Position numbers and translations under genes: made by a program. From contig JAZKFV010000005.1 of NCBI GenBank assembly GCA_040386195.1, positions 1-64,000 on the forward strand: a stretch of 64,000 bases of DNA, in the 5' to 3' direction. The notes beneath the pieces are model-generated. The model was given only the letters and a program-made list of their open reading frames with translations. It ran no database searches and had not been told where the DNA came from. This document shows positions 51,763-60,765 of this stretch, piece after piece. Positions within the stretch are counted from its first letter, which is position 1; each line of letters opens with the position of its first letter. Origin of the DNA: JAJTCH01 sp040386195 (lineage in GTDB: Bacteria > Pseudomonadota > Alphaproteobacteria > Rickettsiales > UBA1997).

Positions 51763-53522
51763 TAACTATCATACATTTTGCGATACAACCCATTACACTC
51801 AATTAATTGGTGATGGGCGCCAATTTCGGCTATAGTACCATTTTTTATAAAGACAATACGATCAGAGTTGATGATTGAAGAAAGCTTGTGAGCAATGGTG
51901 ATTACAGTTTTATTCTCAGCTAATTTTGCCAAAGAATTGGCAATTAAAAATTCATTTTCATTATCTAAAGCTGAGGTTGCTTCATCCAAAAGCAAGATTG
52001 GCGAATTTTTTACAATTGCCCGCGCAATTGCAATTCTCTGCCTTTCGCCGCCAGATAATTTGACACCTTTTTCACCAACAAAACTTTGAATTCCATCCGG
52101 TAAATTTCTGATAAAATGTAACGCTTCATTTTCATCAATAATTTTTTCAATATCGGTAATGGTTAAATTTTTGTCGATATAGGCAATATTCTCATAGATG
52201 GTTCCTGAAAAGATAAAACAATCTTGGGAAATATAGGCAAAAAGACTACGCAAATCTGCCAGTGCCAGGTTTTTAATGTTTTGATTATTGATCAAAATTT
52301 CGCCGGAGCTTACATCATAAAAACGCATCAAAAGCTGCAAAATTGTGCTTTTGCCACTACCACTTTCACCAACCAGCGCAATTTTTTCACGGGGCAAGAT
52401 TTCTAAATTAAAATTCTTCAAAGCTTCAGAATTTTGGCGAGATGGGTATGAGAAAAAAACATTTTTAAAAATAATTTTATTATCTTGAGCAATAATAAGT
52501 TTTTCCGGATCAGCAATTTCTAGAACCGGCGATTCTATTTTGAGCAAATCAAAAAGTCTGGCAGTTGCCGCCGAAGCAGTGTGGAGTTGTCCCATTATTT
52601 GGCTGATTGAAACCAAGGAAGTGGCGGATAAAATTGAATAGAAAATAAAAGAAGAAAGTTCACCGGAAGTGATTTTGTTATTCAAAACCAAATGCCCGCC
52701 AAACCACAAAACCACTGCAATTGAACCAAAGGCAAAAGCAATTACCAAAGCAACTAATAAAGCTCGCAAACGAATTTTTTTGAGCGCAACAATTAAGGAT
52801 TCTTCTAAATAATTATTAAAATTGCGCACCTCTTTTTCTTCGCAAAGATAAGATTGGATGGTTTTGATACCGTTGATGGTTTCTTCAATGTGCGATCCAA
52901 CCAAAGACAAAGCTTCTTGAGATTTATTGGAAAGATTTTTAATTTTTTTGCCCATCACAAAAATTGGCGCAATGGCAACTGGAATTAGCGCCAGAGAAAC
53001 AATAGTTAATTGTGGGCTGGTCAAAAATAGAAAAACGATTCCGCCAAAAAATAACAAAAAATTTCTCAATGCAAAAGCGATGGAATTGCTGATGATGTTG
53101 TATAATAAGGTGGTGTCGACAGTGAGGCGGGAAATAACATCGCCGGTTTTGGCAATTTCAAAAAACTCAGAAGAAACGCGAATTATATGAGAATAAATAT
53201 CTTTTCTTAAATCAGTAATGACTTTTTCACCAACTGAATTGACTAAAAAAGAACGAAAATAACCGGTAATTGCTAAGACCAAAATTGCAAAAACTAATCC
53301 GATTAAAATTAGATTTAAATAATGCGAATCTTGCGAGGAAAAACCTAGATCGATTAAATATTTTACAATTGTACCTAAAAATAAAATTATTGCCGAAGTT
53401 GCAACTAAAGTGATAACCACAAAAACAATTTCGAGACGATATGGTTTTAAATAAGGCAGAAGGCTGAGCAGGTGATGAATTTTGGCTTTTGCTGGTTTGA
53501 GATTGTTAGTATTTTTTGACAT
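51762..53522 (-). CDS. ABC exporter, MsbA-like (membrane and ATPase domains fused)
   Basis: The 586-residue half-transporter has six membrane helices in residues 20-310, then an ATPase domain with Walker A GESGSGKST, Q-loop YISQDCFIF, signature LSGGERQRIAIARA, Walker B ILLLDEATSALD and the switch His in TIAHKLSS. It most likely flips lipid A-core or a related lipid, as its neighbour is lptG, but multidrug exporters look alike. It shares single bases with the flanking genes, so the run is tightly coupled. Confidence 0.88.
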   Translation of the reverse strand: MSKNTNNLKPAKAKIHHLLSLLPYLKPYRLEIVFVVITLVATSAIILFLGTIVKYLIDLGFSSQDSHYLNLILIGLVFAILVLAITGYFRSFLVNSVGEKVITDLRKDIYSHIIRVSSEFFEIAKTGDVISRLTVDTTLLYNIISNSIAFALRNFLLFFGGIVFLFLTSPQLTIVSLALIPVAIAPIFVMGKKIKNLSNKSQEALSLVGSHIEETINGIKTIQSYLCEEKEVRNFNNYLEESLIVALKKIRLRALLVALVIAFAFGSIAVVLWFGGHLVLNNKITSGELSSFIFYSILSATSLVSISQIMGQLHTASAATARLFDLLKIESPVLEIADPEKLIIAQDNKIIFKNVFFSYPSRQNSEALKNFNLEILPREKIALVGESGSGKSTILQLLMRFYDVSSGEILINNQNIKNLALADLRSLFAYISQDCFIFSGTIYENIAYIDKNLTITDIEKIIDENEALHFIRNLPDGIQSFVGEKGVKLSGGERQRIAIARAIVKNSPILLLDEATSALDNENEFLIANSLAKLAENKTVITIAHKLSSIINSDRIVFIKNGTIAEIGAHHQLIECNGLYRKMYDS

Positions 53523-53779
53523 CAGATTTGATTATGAGCGCCGTCGCACAGAGCGCCGTTTTTACTGTGTTTGCAACCACAAAAATTTAAAATTTTTGAT
53601 TCAGTTGCTTCAAACATTACTGATTTTAAACCGCTGCCTTTGTGAGAACCATCGCAAAAAGGTTGGTTTTGTGACAAGCCGCAAGAGCACCAAAAATATT
53701 TTTTTCCGGCTTCAACCGCAACTTTGAAAGGTGCTTTTTGGACAATTTTAGGTAAGGAGTTTTCCATTTTATTCGCCAA
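53522..53779 (-). CDS. Double CDGSH iron-sulfur protein
   Basis: The 85-residue protein carries two CDGSH-type 2Fe-2S sites: CSCGLSQNQPFCDGSH in the first half and CGCKHSKNGALCDGAH in the second. Each has the three Cys and one His ligand set. It resembles the mitoNEET-like CISD3 group with two clusters per chain. It is short, soluble and basic at the N-terminus. A redox or cluster-transfer role is likely. It overlaps the RmuC-like gene by 11 bases. Confidence 0.93.
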   Translation of the reverse strand: MANKMENSLPKIVQKAPFKVAVEAGKKYFWCSCGLSQNQPFCDGSHKGSGLKSVMFEATESKILNFCGCKHSKNGALCDGAHNQI

Positions 53780-54884
53780 AAATTAAATTACTAAAACTCT
53801 TCAAAGAGTGTAAATTGATATTGTTATCCGCCAAAGTTTTAATATATTTAGCGCCTAATTTTTTGAATTCCTCCACTTCTTTTTCAGAAGGAACCAACAT
53901 TATCAAAGTATTTTGCGCGGTGGGCACAATAATTTGTTGTTTGGAAAAATAATTAATAATGTTGGAGCGATATTTTGGGTTGGTTAAATAAGTTAAATAG
54001 CGGTCAATTCTTTGTTGGAAATTAGTTTCAACAGCAGGATCTTGTCTGGTTCTGCCCGAGAATAATTCTAAGAAAAACTTTGCCGATTTAATATCAACAA
54101 TGATGGCGCTATTTTTATCCAGCGCAATCATTGTTTCACAAAGCACTGATTTTTTAACTTCTTCGGGCAAATTGTGATGCATAAAATAATCGATTGCCGG
54201 CTGCAAATGCGCTGATTTTAAAATATCTTCCAAATTGCGGCTTTGGTGATTGATATTCACCGCATCACTATTCATACCAATTGCTGCGCTCACTGCTTTT
54301 TGACTATCAATATTATGAACATTCAAAAATTGAACTTGTTTAACAATTTTTTCTAAATATTCATAAATATTTTTCACCGTATCATCAACTTTATTGCGAA
54401 TAGTCTCACTTTCAGCTCGATGATTAATGATCAAACGATCGTAAAGATCATTACCAACTTTAACGATTGAATCGGTGGCATCTTGCAAATTAGCTTCTTG
54501 AATAATTTTCCAATCGTCGATTCTTCTTTGCACATCTTTGGTTTTTTGCAAAGCAAGGTCAATTTGCTTTTCGGCTTCTAAACGCATTTTAAGTTCTTCA
54601 TCTTTTTCCTTACGCAGCTTTTCAACATCTGCCCACAAAGAATCGATCACAACTTTGATATCTTCTGTTTTATTAGGATCAACCGCTGGAATTGCGGTTT
54701 TAAGATTATTGATTTCAGCTTGATATTGCAGCTGAGTTTCTTTGTGTTTTTCTAACTCATCTTTGAGATGATCCTCATATTCTTTGAGCTGGTTTTGAGC
54801 GTGTTTTTTATTGCTTAAAAACTGGAAGAAAAAAGTTATGGCAATTGCCGCTAGAACTAGGTTAATTAACAATCCGCTATTCAT
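53769..54884 (-). CDS. Membrane-anchored coiled-coil protein, RmuC-like
   Basis: The 371-residue protein has one N-terminal membrane helix (GLLINLVLAAIAITFFFQFL), a long coiled coil (about 25-170) and a C-terminal domain with AIIVDIKSAKFFLELF and IIVPTAQNTLIMLVPSEKEVEEF. This resembles the RmuC layout (membrane anchor, coil, PD-(D/E)XK-like nuclease). The nuclease motif cannot be confirmed by eye; an unrelated scaffold protein remains possible. It lies 7 bases from panC. Confidence 0.55.
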   Translation of the reverse strand: MNSGLLINLVLAAIAITFFFQFLSNKKHAQNQLKEYEDHLKDELEKHKETQLQYQAEINNLKTAIPAVDPNKTEDIKVVIDSLWADVEKLRKEKDEELKMRLEAEKQIDLALQKTKDVQRRIDDWKIIQEANLQDATDSIVKVGNDLYDRLIINHRAESETIRNKVDDTVKNIYEYLEKIVKQVQFLNVHNIDSQKAVSAAIGMNSDAVNINHQSRNLEDILKSAHLQPAIDYFMHHNLPEEVKKSVLCETMIALDKNSAIIVDIKSAKFFLELFSGRTRQDPAVETNFQQRIDRYLTYLTNPKYRSNIINYFSKQQIIVPTAQNTLIMLVPSEKEVEEFKKLGAKYIKTLADNNINLHSLKSFSNLIFGE

Positions 54885-54891
54885 TGTTTTT

Positions 54892-55737
54892 TTATATTTG
54901 ATCGAGTGAAATATTGTCTATTAATCTAATTTTATCGACATAAATGGCAATAAATAATCGCGATTTTATTTGAGAATTGAAGCTAGAAATTGGCTGCAAA
55001 TTCTCTTCGTCACAAACTTGCAAATAATCAATTTTTTCAGCGCCAATTGCTAATAAATTTTGAGCAGTTTTTGATAAAACAAAATCAAGATTTTCATTTG
55101 CAATAATTTGCTCTTTTGCCAAATACAAATGTTGATAAATTTGACCGGCAATTTTTCTGCCCGCAGCGCTGAGGCGCAAATTTCTTGATGACATTGCCAG
55201 CCCATCAATCTCTCTGGTAGTTGCGCCTGAGATGATCTGAGTGTCAATATTTAAATCAGCAACCAATCTTCTAATCACTTGCAATTGCTGAAAATCTTTT
55301 TCACCAAAAAATGCAAAATTAGGTTTGATGATGTTGAATAATTTACTAACAATCAAAGCCACCGCTTCAAAGTGACCAACTCTGCTTTTGCCGCAAAGAT
55401 TTTCAGTTAAACCAGAAATAATAATTTTGGTGGAGAAGTTTTGGTTATAAATTTCAGCAGCTTGGGGATTAAAAAGCATATCAACTTTGGTATCTTGCAA
55501 AAGCTTGATATCATTTTCCAAAGTGCTGGGATAAAGCTCGTAATCTTGAGGATTGTTGAATTGTTTTTGATTAACAAAAATACTCACCACCACAATATCA
55601 CAATGTTTTTTTGCCAAATGAATCAACGACAAATGCCCTTGATGCAAAGCGCCCATTGTTGGAATAAAGCCGATTTTTTTATCTTTAAATTTTTCTAAAT
55701 CAGTTCGAATTGATTTAATATCACTAAATATTTTCAT
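54892..55737 (-). CDS. panC: Pantothenate synthetase
   Basis: The 281-residue protein has PanC features: IGFIPTMGALHQGHLSLIHLA with the ATP-binding HxGH, VVVSIFVNQKQFNNPQDYELYPS, FGEKDFQQLQVIRRLV, and TTREIDGLAMSSRNLRLS. It joins pantoate and beta-alanine with ATP to make pantothenate. It overlaps prmC by 14 bases. No panB or panD is visible, so the rest of the pathway may be elsewhere or absent. Confidence 0.95.
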   Translation of the reverse strand: MKIFSDIKSIRTDLEKFKDKKIGFIPTMGALHQGHLSLIHLAKKHCDIVVVSIFVNQKQFNNPQDYELYPSTLENDIKLLQDTKVDMLFNPQAAEIYNQNFSTKIIISGLTENLCGKSRVGHFEAVALIVSKLFNIIKPNFAFFGEKDFQQLQVIRRLVADLNIDTQIISGATTREIDGLAMSSRNLRLSAAGRKIAGQIYQHLYLAKEQIIANENLDFVLSKTAQNLLAIGAEKIDYLQVCDEENLQPISSFNSQIKSRLFIAIYVDKIRLIDNISLDQI

Positions 55738-56593
55738 CCGATTTGGTATTTTGGAATAATAGGCAGCGAACTATACTGGATAAATCTTTTTTTTCTCGTA
55801 TAAATTTTAAGCCAGATTCATTAAAAATTTTGATCACATCATTTTCTTGATTTTGACCAATTTCTAATAATAAAAAAGCTGATTCCTTTAAGAATTTTTT
55901 AACATTTTGGGCGATCAAAACATAACAATCCAAACCACTAAAACCGCCATCTAAAGCTAAATTTGGTTCAAAATTTTTGACTTCTTCTTGCAAAGATAAA
56001 ATGTCATTGGTTTTGATGTAAGGCGGATTAGAAATTATCAAATCAAATTTCTTTTGCGGATCAATATCAGAAAACCAATTGGATTTGATTAGATCAACTC
56101 GCTTCGATAAGCCTAGCAAATCAGCATTCTTTCCAGCAATTTCCAAAGCTTTATCACTAATATCAACTCCAAAACCATGAGCAGCAGGAAAAAGTTTGAG
56201 CATGGTTAAAAGCAAACATCCAGAACCAACGCCAAGTTCCAGAATTTCCAAAGCTTGATTTTGATTGGCAAAAATATCTATGGCTAATTCAATTAGACTT
56301 TCTGAATCAGGCCGTGGATCAAGAACATTATTATTAACCAAAAAATCATTACCAAAAAATTCTCTTTTACCAATGATATGAGAAATTGGCTCGCGATTTT
56401 CTCTGCGCGCGATTAGCGAGAAGAATTGATTTTGTTGTTCTTGGCTTAGAATAAAATTGGGATTGAAGATGATTTGTTCTTTGCTGAAAGATAGGCAATG
56501 GCACAAAAGCAATAAGGCGTCAATCTGATAAGAATTGACGCCTTTTTGTTTTAAATTATTTTTGGCTAAAACCAGTGCTTGGCTAATTAGCAT
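55724..56593 (-). CDS. prmC: Peptide chain release factor glutamine methyltransferase
   Basis: The ATG at 56591-56593 gives a 289-residue HemK/PrmC protein starting MLISQALVLAKNNLKQ; a longer frame reads into the preceding gene. Features are DALLLLCHCL, FFGNDFLVNNNVLDPRPDSE, ILELGVGSGCLLLTML (SAM loop) and the catalytic LIISNPPYI. It methylates the Gln of the GGQ motif in RF1/RF2. Its start overlaps the upstream gene's stop by 11 bases, implying translational coupling. Confidence 0.94.
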   Translation of the reverse strand: MLISQALVLAKNNLKQKGVNSYQIDALLLLCHCLSFSKEQIIFNPNFILSQEQQNQFFSLIARRENREPISHIIGKREFFGNDFLVNNNVLDPRPDSESLIELAIDIFANQNQALEILELGVGSGCLLLTMLKLFPAAHGFGVDISDKALEIAGKNADLLGLSKRVDLIKSNWFSDIDPQKKFDLIISNPPYIKTNDILSLQEEVKNFEPNLALDGGFSGLDCYVLIAQNVKKFLKESAFLLLEIGQNQENDVIKIFNESGLKFIREKKDLSSIVRCLLFQNTKSDENI

Positions 56594-58055
56594 TTTTAGG
56601 TTTTGCAGGAATGGTAATTTTAGCTGGAGTCGGAGCTGGAGCTGGTACAGCAACTTTGTTAATAGAAGCTGAATCGTTGGCTGTATTAACATTATCTCCT
56701 TCAGCTGGTTTGGCATTGCCTGAATTGGCAGCTGAAGTTACAAAAATTTGGCTCATTATTTCTGATAAAGAAGTTTCATTAATCAACAAATCTTTGCCTT
56801 GTTCTTGTCTAAAATCAAACACTGCTATTTCTTCATTGGTTGCAACATTTTTGCGAGAAAGATCTTTAATAATCACTGAAAGATCAACTTCTGGTTTTTG
56901 ATTAGAAGCCGGAGCAGTTGCAGAATCAGAGGTAGAAATGGCAGCCGCACCAATTGCCGGATTGTTTGCCACATCAGTGATATTATCAACTTTATTTGGA
57001 TTGTTGACGTTAGGCAAATTAGTAATTGATTTTTTGATATAAGTTAAAACATTATCCAATTTTTCAATACGGACCGAAATGCTGCAAATTGGCAGAGCAT
57101 CTTTTTGAAATGAGGTAATTTCACCATTAATATTCAACTTATATAAAGGACTGGCTATTTCAAAATTCTTGATACTTAAAGATTCAACCGCTTTTTCAGT
57201 GACTGGCGCAATATCGCTAGTTGCAGTGTTTTGTGATTCCGGATTAGGAACTGGAGCTGCGCCAATAGAAGGTTTAGCAACAACATATTCCAATTCCAAA
57301 ACGACAGTTTTTTTAATTAAATTATTGCTAACAGCTTGAGTTTCGGCAGCTGGCTTAGCAGTTTCTGCAGCAGCAACATTAGCAGGAGCGGCATTTGGAT
57401 CTTTTACTGGATCAGCAGCTGGAGTTGCCACCGGATTGTTTGTAACCTCATTAGCAAAACTAAGTGCACCAACATCTTTGAATTCTGCCTTAACTTTGTT
57501 GTGATATTTATTACCTTCAATTACTGAATCAAAATTGACAGCTGAATTACCATTTTCAAATAAAACATTTTTGGCAGCATCAACAATTTTATAGCCGGAA
57601 TCTTGGTAAGAAAATTTTACCAAATCGCCGCCAGAAACGGAGAAATTAGCTTTTGGCGCTTGATTAAATTGCACCACACTAGAAGTTCCATTTTGATCTT
57701 GGAAAGAAGCTTCTCCAAAATTAGTAATAGCAAAATCACCAGAAAAAATGCTGGCTGAAGCTTCCAATTTTTTGATTTGAATTTGATATTTGTTATTCGG
57801 AATTAAAGTAGTAGGAAGGCTGGGTAGCGGATTTAAAAGTGCGAGCTGAATTTTAAGATCATCAATTGACAATTTTTGTTCAAGCGGAAAACCAGCAACT
57901 GAAACTGAAGCGGCAGAAACTGTGCCTCCAGAAGATGAGATCATTGCCAAAACTTGCTTTTTAATAGCGCTAGTTTTAAAAAACCAGAAAATGCTCAGAG
58001 CAGTAAATAAGACAATCAAAGTGATTATGAATTTTGATATAATGCTTCTAGTCAT
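56583..58055 (-). CDS. Membrane-anchored periplasmic protein, DUF2125-like
   Basis: The 490-residue protein has one N-terminal membrane anchor (about 8-27), then a domain with VSAASVSVAGFPLEQKLSIDDLKIQLA, a pattern seen in DUF2125 proteins. Low-complexity linkers rich in Ala, Pro and Asn lie at about 200-245 and at the C-terminus. The repeated small domains (about 50-200 and 250-430) are beta-rich. Function unknown, probably periplasmic. It lies just after ferredoxin and is coupled to prmC. Confidence 0.5.
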   Translation of the reverse strand: MTRSIISKFIITLIVLFTALSIFWFFKTSAIKKQVLAMISSSGGTVSAASVSVAGFPLEQKLSIDDLKIQLALLNPLPSLPTTLIPNNKYQIQIKKLEASASIFSGDFAITNFGEASFQDQNGTSSVVQFNQAPKANFSVSGGDLVKFSYQDSGYKIVDAAKNVLFENGNSAVNFDSVIEGNKYHNKVKAEFKDVGALSFANEVTNNPVATPAADPVKDPNAAPANVAAAETAKPAAETQAVSNNLIKKTVVLELEYVVAKPSIGAAPVPNPESQNTATSDIAPVTEKAVESLSIKNFEIASPLYKLNINGEITSFQKDALPICSISVRIEKLDNVLTYIKKSITNLPNVNNPNKVDNITDVANNPAIGAAAISTSDSATAPASNQKPEVDLSVIIKDLSRKNVATNEEIAVFDFRQEQGKDLLINETSLSEIMSQIFVTSAANSGNAKPAEGDNVNTANDSASINKVAVPAPAPTPAKITIPAKPKNAN

Positions 58056-58066
58056 AGATTTTTATA

Positions 58067-58408
58067 TTAATTGTTAAGAGAAATATTGCGGGTTTCGTCA
58101 GGAACTGTGAGGGTCAAACCGTCTAATTCTTTGGTCATAATGATTTGACAACCAAGACGGGAGGTTGGAGTTAGTCCAAAAGCCAGATCAAGCATATCTT
58201 CTTCATCTTCAGAGGCGGCTTCAAGCTGATTATAATATTTGTTATCGACAATCACATGGCAAGTTGAGCAAGCCAGCGAGCCTTCACAAGCGCCTTCTAG
58301 GTCGATATTATTATTGTGGGCTGCTTCCAAAACAGTGGTACCAACTGGAACTTGGAATTCTTTTTTCTCACCTTTGCAGATAAAGATGATTTTTACTGTT
58401 TCGACCAT
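58067..58408 (-). CDS. Adrenodoxin-type 2Fe-2S ferredoxin
   Basis: From MVETVKIIFICKGEKKEF (ATG at 58406-58408) the product is 113 residues; a frame 27 codons longer has an atypical, hydrophobic extension. The cluster ligands appear in order: CEGSLACSTCHVIVD (C-x5-C-x2-C) and SRLGCQI (fourth Cys). The acidic patch EDEEDMLDLA fits the family. Such ferredoxins serve iron-sulfur cluster assembly and P450 or haem A pathways. It is divergent from trmL. Confidence 0.93.
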   Translation of the reverse strand: MVETVKIIFICKGEKKEFQVPVGTTVLEAAHNNNIDLEGACEGSLACSTCHVIVDNKYYNQLEAASEDEEDMLDLAFGLTPTSRLGCQIIMTKELDGLTLTVPDETRNISLNN

Positions 58409-58515
58409 TGAACTAAAGATTGATTTAATTGGAAAATAAATAGAATAGCCGCAGAAATTTATATCAATTTTGTAATATTGCAACATCAAATTTTTTAAAA
58501 AATTATACTCAAATT

Positions 58516-58980
58516 ATGCTTAAAATTGCCCTCTTTCAACCCGACATTGCTGGCAATGTTGGAACTATAATGCGCACCTGCGCTTGCCTTGGTGTGGAGC
58601 TTCACATCATTGAGCCTTGTGGCTTTGTTTTTGATCTACAAAAAATTCGTAAAGCAGCATTAGATTACATCGATTTTGTGCAGCTTTTTCGTCACGATTC
58701 TTTCGCTGATTTTTATCAACAACAAATCACTGAAAACCCCCAAAATCGTTTGATACTTTTAACTACCAAATCATCAGAATCTTACACCAATTTTTACTTT
58801 CAAGAAAATGATATTTTGCTTTTAGGAAGAGAAAGCGCCGGCGTTCCCGATGAAGTTGCGGCAATGGCAAATGCGCGAATCAAAATTATGATGCAAGAAC
58901 AAATGCGCTCACTAAATGTGGCAATTTCGGCAGCAATGGTTTTGGGCGAAGCGATAAGACAGTTGAAAATGTCATCCTGA
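58516..58980 (+). CDS. trmL: tRNA (cytidine(34)-2'-O)-methyltransferase
   Basis: The 154-residue SPOUT-family methyltransferase has ALFQPDIAGNVGTIMRTCACL, HIIEPCGF, LLLGRESAGVPDEV and MRSLNVAISAAMVLGEAIRQL with the knot motifs. It methylates the wobble nucleotide of tRNA-Leu. The last three residues (MSS) and the TGA stop come from the palindromic repeat that begins at 58970, so the repeat defines this C-terminus. The ATG has no Shine-Dalgarno. Confidence 0.95.
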   Translation: MLKIALFQPDIAGNVGTIMRTCACLGVELHIIEPCGFVFDLQKIRKAALDYIDFVQLFRHDSFADFYQQQITENPQNRLILLTTKSSESYTNFYFQENDILLLGRESAGVPDEVAAMANARIKIMMQEQMRSLNVAISAAMVLGEAIRQLKMSS

Positions 58981-59064
58981 GCGCAGCGAAGGATCTCATG
59001 AGTCGCATTCAGTTTTTGGTTCGCGGCGCGACTCATAAGATCCTTCGCGGCGCTCAGGATGACA
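58970..59064. repeat. Palindromic intergenic repeat, copy 2
   Basis: Arms of about 37 bases (58970-59006 and 59028-59064) pair with a few mismatches around a 21-base loop. The arms begin TGTCATCCTGAGCG and end in AGTCGC, so they are longer and more diverged than copy 1. The left end overlaps the 3' end of trmL and provides its stop codon. The core GCGAAGGATCTCATGAG is shared with copy 1. Confidence 0.93.
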
Positions 59065-59134
59065 GTTACATGTTGATTTAAATAAGCCATTATCACAAAA
59101 TAGCCGTTTTTTTTCGCGTTCAAAAATTCTCAAT

Positions 59135-60322
59135 ATGCAAAACAAATTCCAACTCACCGAAACTCTTCCGTCATATATTTTTGCTGAAATTTACAAACTA
59201 AAACAAGCCGCAATCGCCAGCGGCATTGAAATTATTGACTTTGGAATGGGCAATCCGGATTCTTCTCCGCCCAAACATGTGATGGAAAAACTGGCGGAAT
59301 TATCTCAAAATCCAAAATTATATGGCTATTCCACCGTTGGCGGCGTTGATGCGCTTAAACAAGCTTTGGCTCAATATTATCAAAGACGCTTTGCGGTTGA
59401 CTTGGATTATAAAAACGAATGTTTGATCACCATCGGCGCCAAAGAAGGCATCGCCAGCCTTGCCACCGCAATTTCTTCAGCTGACGATTATATCGCCGTT
59501 GCCAATCCAGGTTATCCAATTCACACTTTTGCATTTGTAATTGCCAAGAGCAATCTACTACCAATTGACGCTATTGAGCCGGAAGATTTTTTGCAGAAAT
59601 TTAAAGATTTAGTAAAAACCGCAACCAAAAAACCCATCGCCGTAATTGTGAATTATCCAAGCAATCCAACTTCCCGAACCGTTAATTTGAGCTTCTATCA
59701 AGATTTAGTTGATTTTTGCCGCGCCGAAAAAATCTACATAATTTCCGATATTGCCTATGGTGAAATTTATTTTAACGATCAAGAAAAACCGCATTCAATT
59801 CTGGAAATTCAAGGCGCTAAAGATATTGCCATTGAATTTAGTTCAGTGAGCAAAAGCTTTTCAATGGCTGGATGCCGAGTTGGTTTTGCCGCAGGAAATC
59901 CAACTTTGATTGGCGCTTTATACAAAATAAAATCTTATTTAGATTACGGATCTTTTGAGCCTTTACAGCTGGCGGCTATTGATGCTCTAAGCGAGAAGAG
60001 TAATGAATATTTAAAAAATCTGCGCCAAAAATATTTTAACCGCGCTAAATTTTTGGTTAATTTGTTAAATCAAGAATTGAACTGGGAAGTGCAAATGCCT
60101 AAAGCGGGAATGTTTTTATGGGCAAAAATTCCTGAACATTTATTTGCCAAAACCAACAGCAAAACTTCTTTTGATTTTTGCAAAACTTTAATCGCCAAAA
60201 CCGGCGTCGCCCTTTCCGCCGGCTCCAGCTTTGGTTCCAACGGCGAAGGTTATGTAAGATTTTCTTTAATTCGTGAAGAAGCAGAAATGATTGAAGCGGT
60301 GAAAAGAATTAAGAATCATTAA
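59135..60322 (+). CDS. Class I/II aminotransferase (AlaC/DapL-like)
   Basis: The 395-residue PLP enzyme has IDFGMGNPDSSPPKHVMEKL, ITIGAKEGIASLATAI, NPGYPIHTFAF, VNYPSNPTSRTV, and SVSKSFSMAGCRVGF with the PLP Lys. It resembles the alanine transaminase AlaC group. A role in alanine or lysine-precursor synthesis is likely; eye comparison cannot separate these. It lies between repeat copies 2 and 3. Confidence 0.88.
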   Translation: MQNKFQLTETLPSYIFAEIYKLKQAAIASGIEIIDFGMGNPDSSPPKHVMEKLAELSQNPKLYGYSTVGGVDALKQALAQYYQRRFAVDLDYKNECLITIGAKEGIASLATAISSADDYIAVANPGYPIHTFAFVIAKSNLLPIDAIEPEDFLQKFKDLVKTATKKPIAVIVNYPSNPTSRTVNLSFYQDLVDFCRAEKIYIISDIAYGEIYFNDQEKPHSILEIQGAKDIAIEFSSVSKSFSMAGCRVGFAAGNPTLIGALYKIKSYLDYGSFEPLQLAAIDALSEKSNEYLKNLRQKYFNRAKFLVNLLNQELNWEVQMPKAGMFLWAKIPEHLFAKTNSKTSFDFCKTLIAKTGVALSAGSSFGSNGEGYVRFSLIREEAEMIEAVKRIKNH

Positions 60323-60410
60323 CTGTCATCCTGAGCGTAGCGAAGGATCTCAGGAGTTAAAACTCTGAAGCTAAAACTCCTGAGATCCTTCGCTACGCTC
60401 AGGATGACAG
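60323..60410. repeat. Palindromic intergenic repeat, copy 3
   Basis: Arms of 36 bases (60323-60358 and 60375-60410) are perfect inverted copies around a 16-base loop; they read CTGTCATCCTGAGCGTAGCG and onward, then GGAGTT. The element exactly fills the gap between the convergent aminotransferase and YggT genes, beginning right after one stop codon and ending one base before the other. It could act as a two-way terminator. Confidence 0.95.
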
Positions 60411-60411
60411 C

Positions 60412-60705
60412 CTAGTAAACGTAGAAGTAGGTGTGAAGTGCGTCCTTAAGAAAATTAATCAGCAAAAACAAAACTATCACCGCAATATCAATTCCACCCA
60501 TTGGCGGAATATATTTTCTCATCCTGGTCAAAACCGGCTCGATAATTCTAATCAAAAACCGATTCACCGCTTGAACAAATTGGCTATAAGGATTGATGAT
60601 TTTGAAGGTGAATAAAAGCTGCAAAATCACATAAACCAAAAGCAAAAACGAATAGATCGATAAGGCTGAAGTGATTAAGTTGATGAAGGGATTTAGATTT
60701 ATCAT
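60412..60705 (-). CDS. YggT-family membrane protein
   Basis: The 97-residue protein has two hydrophobic segments and the YggT pattern: INPYSQFVQAVNRFLIRIIEPVL, then MRKYIPPMGGIDIAVIVLFLL. YggT proteins are small inner-membrane proteins often near cell-division genes; a role in membrane or osmotic functions has been suggested. It is divergent from the AlaRS fragment. Confidence 0.92.
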   Translation of the reverse strand: MINLNPFINLITSALSIYSFLLLVYVILQLLFTFKIINPYSQFVQAVNRFLIRIIEPVLTRMRKYIPPMGGIDIAVIVLFLLINFLKDALHTYFYVY

Positions 60706-60765
60706 TTATTTTCTATAATGAATTATTAAACTAAGCGGCTTCGAAATATATTATCTAATTACAAA

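Noticed and set aside
60706..60765. Missing AlaRS N-terminus hidden by a frameshift upstream
   Set aside because: The 60 bases before the ATG hold an in-frame stop and no AlaRS-like sequence, and beyond them lies the complete YggT gene on the other strand.
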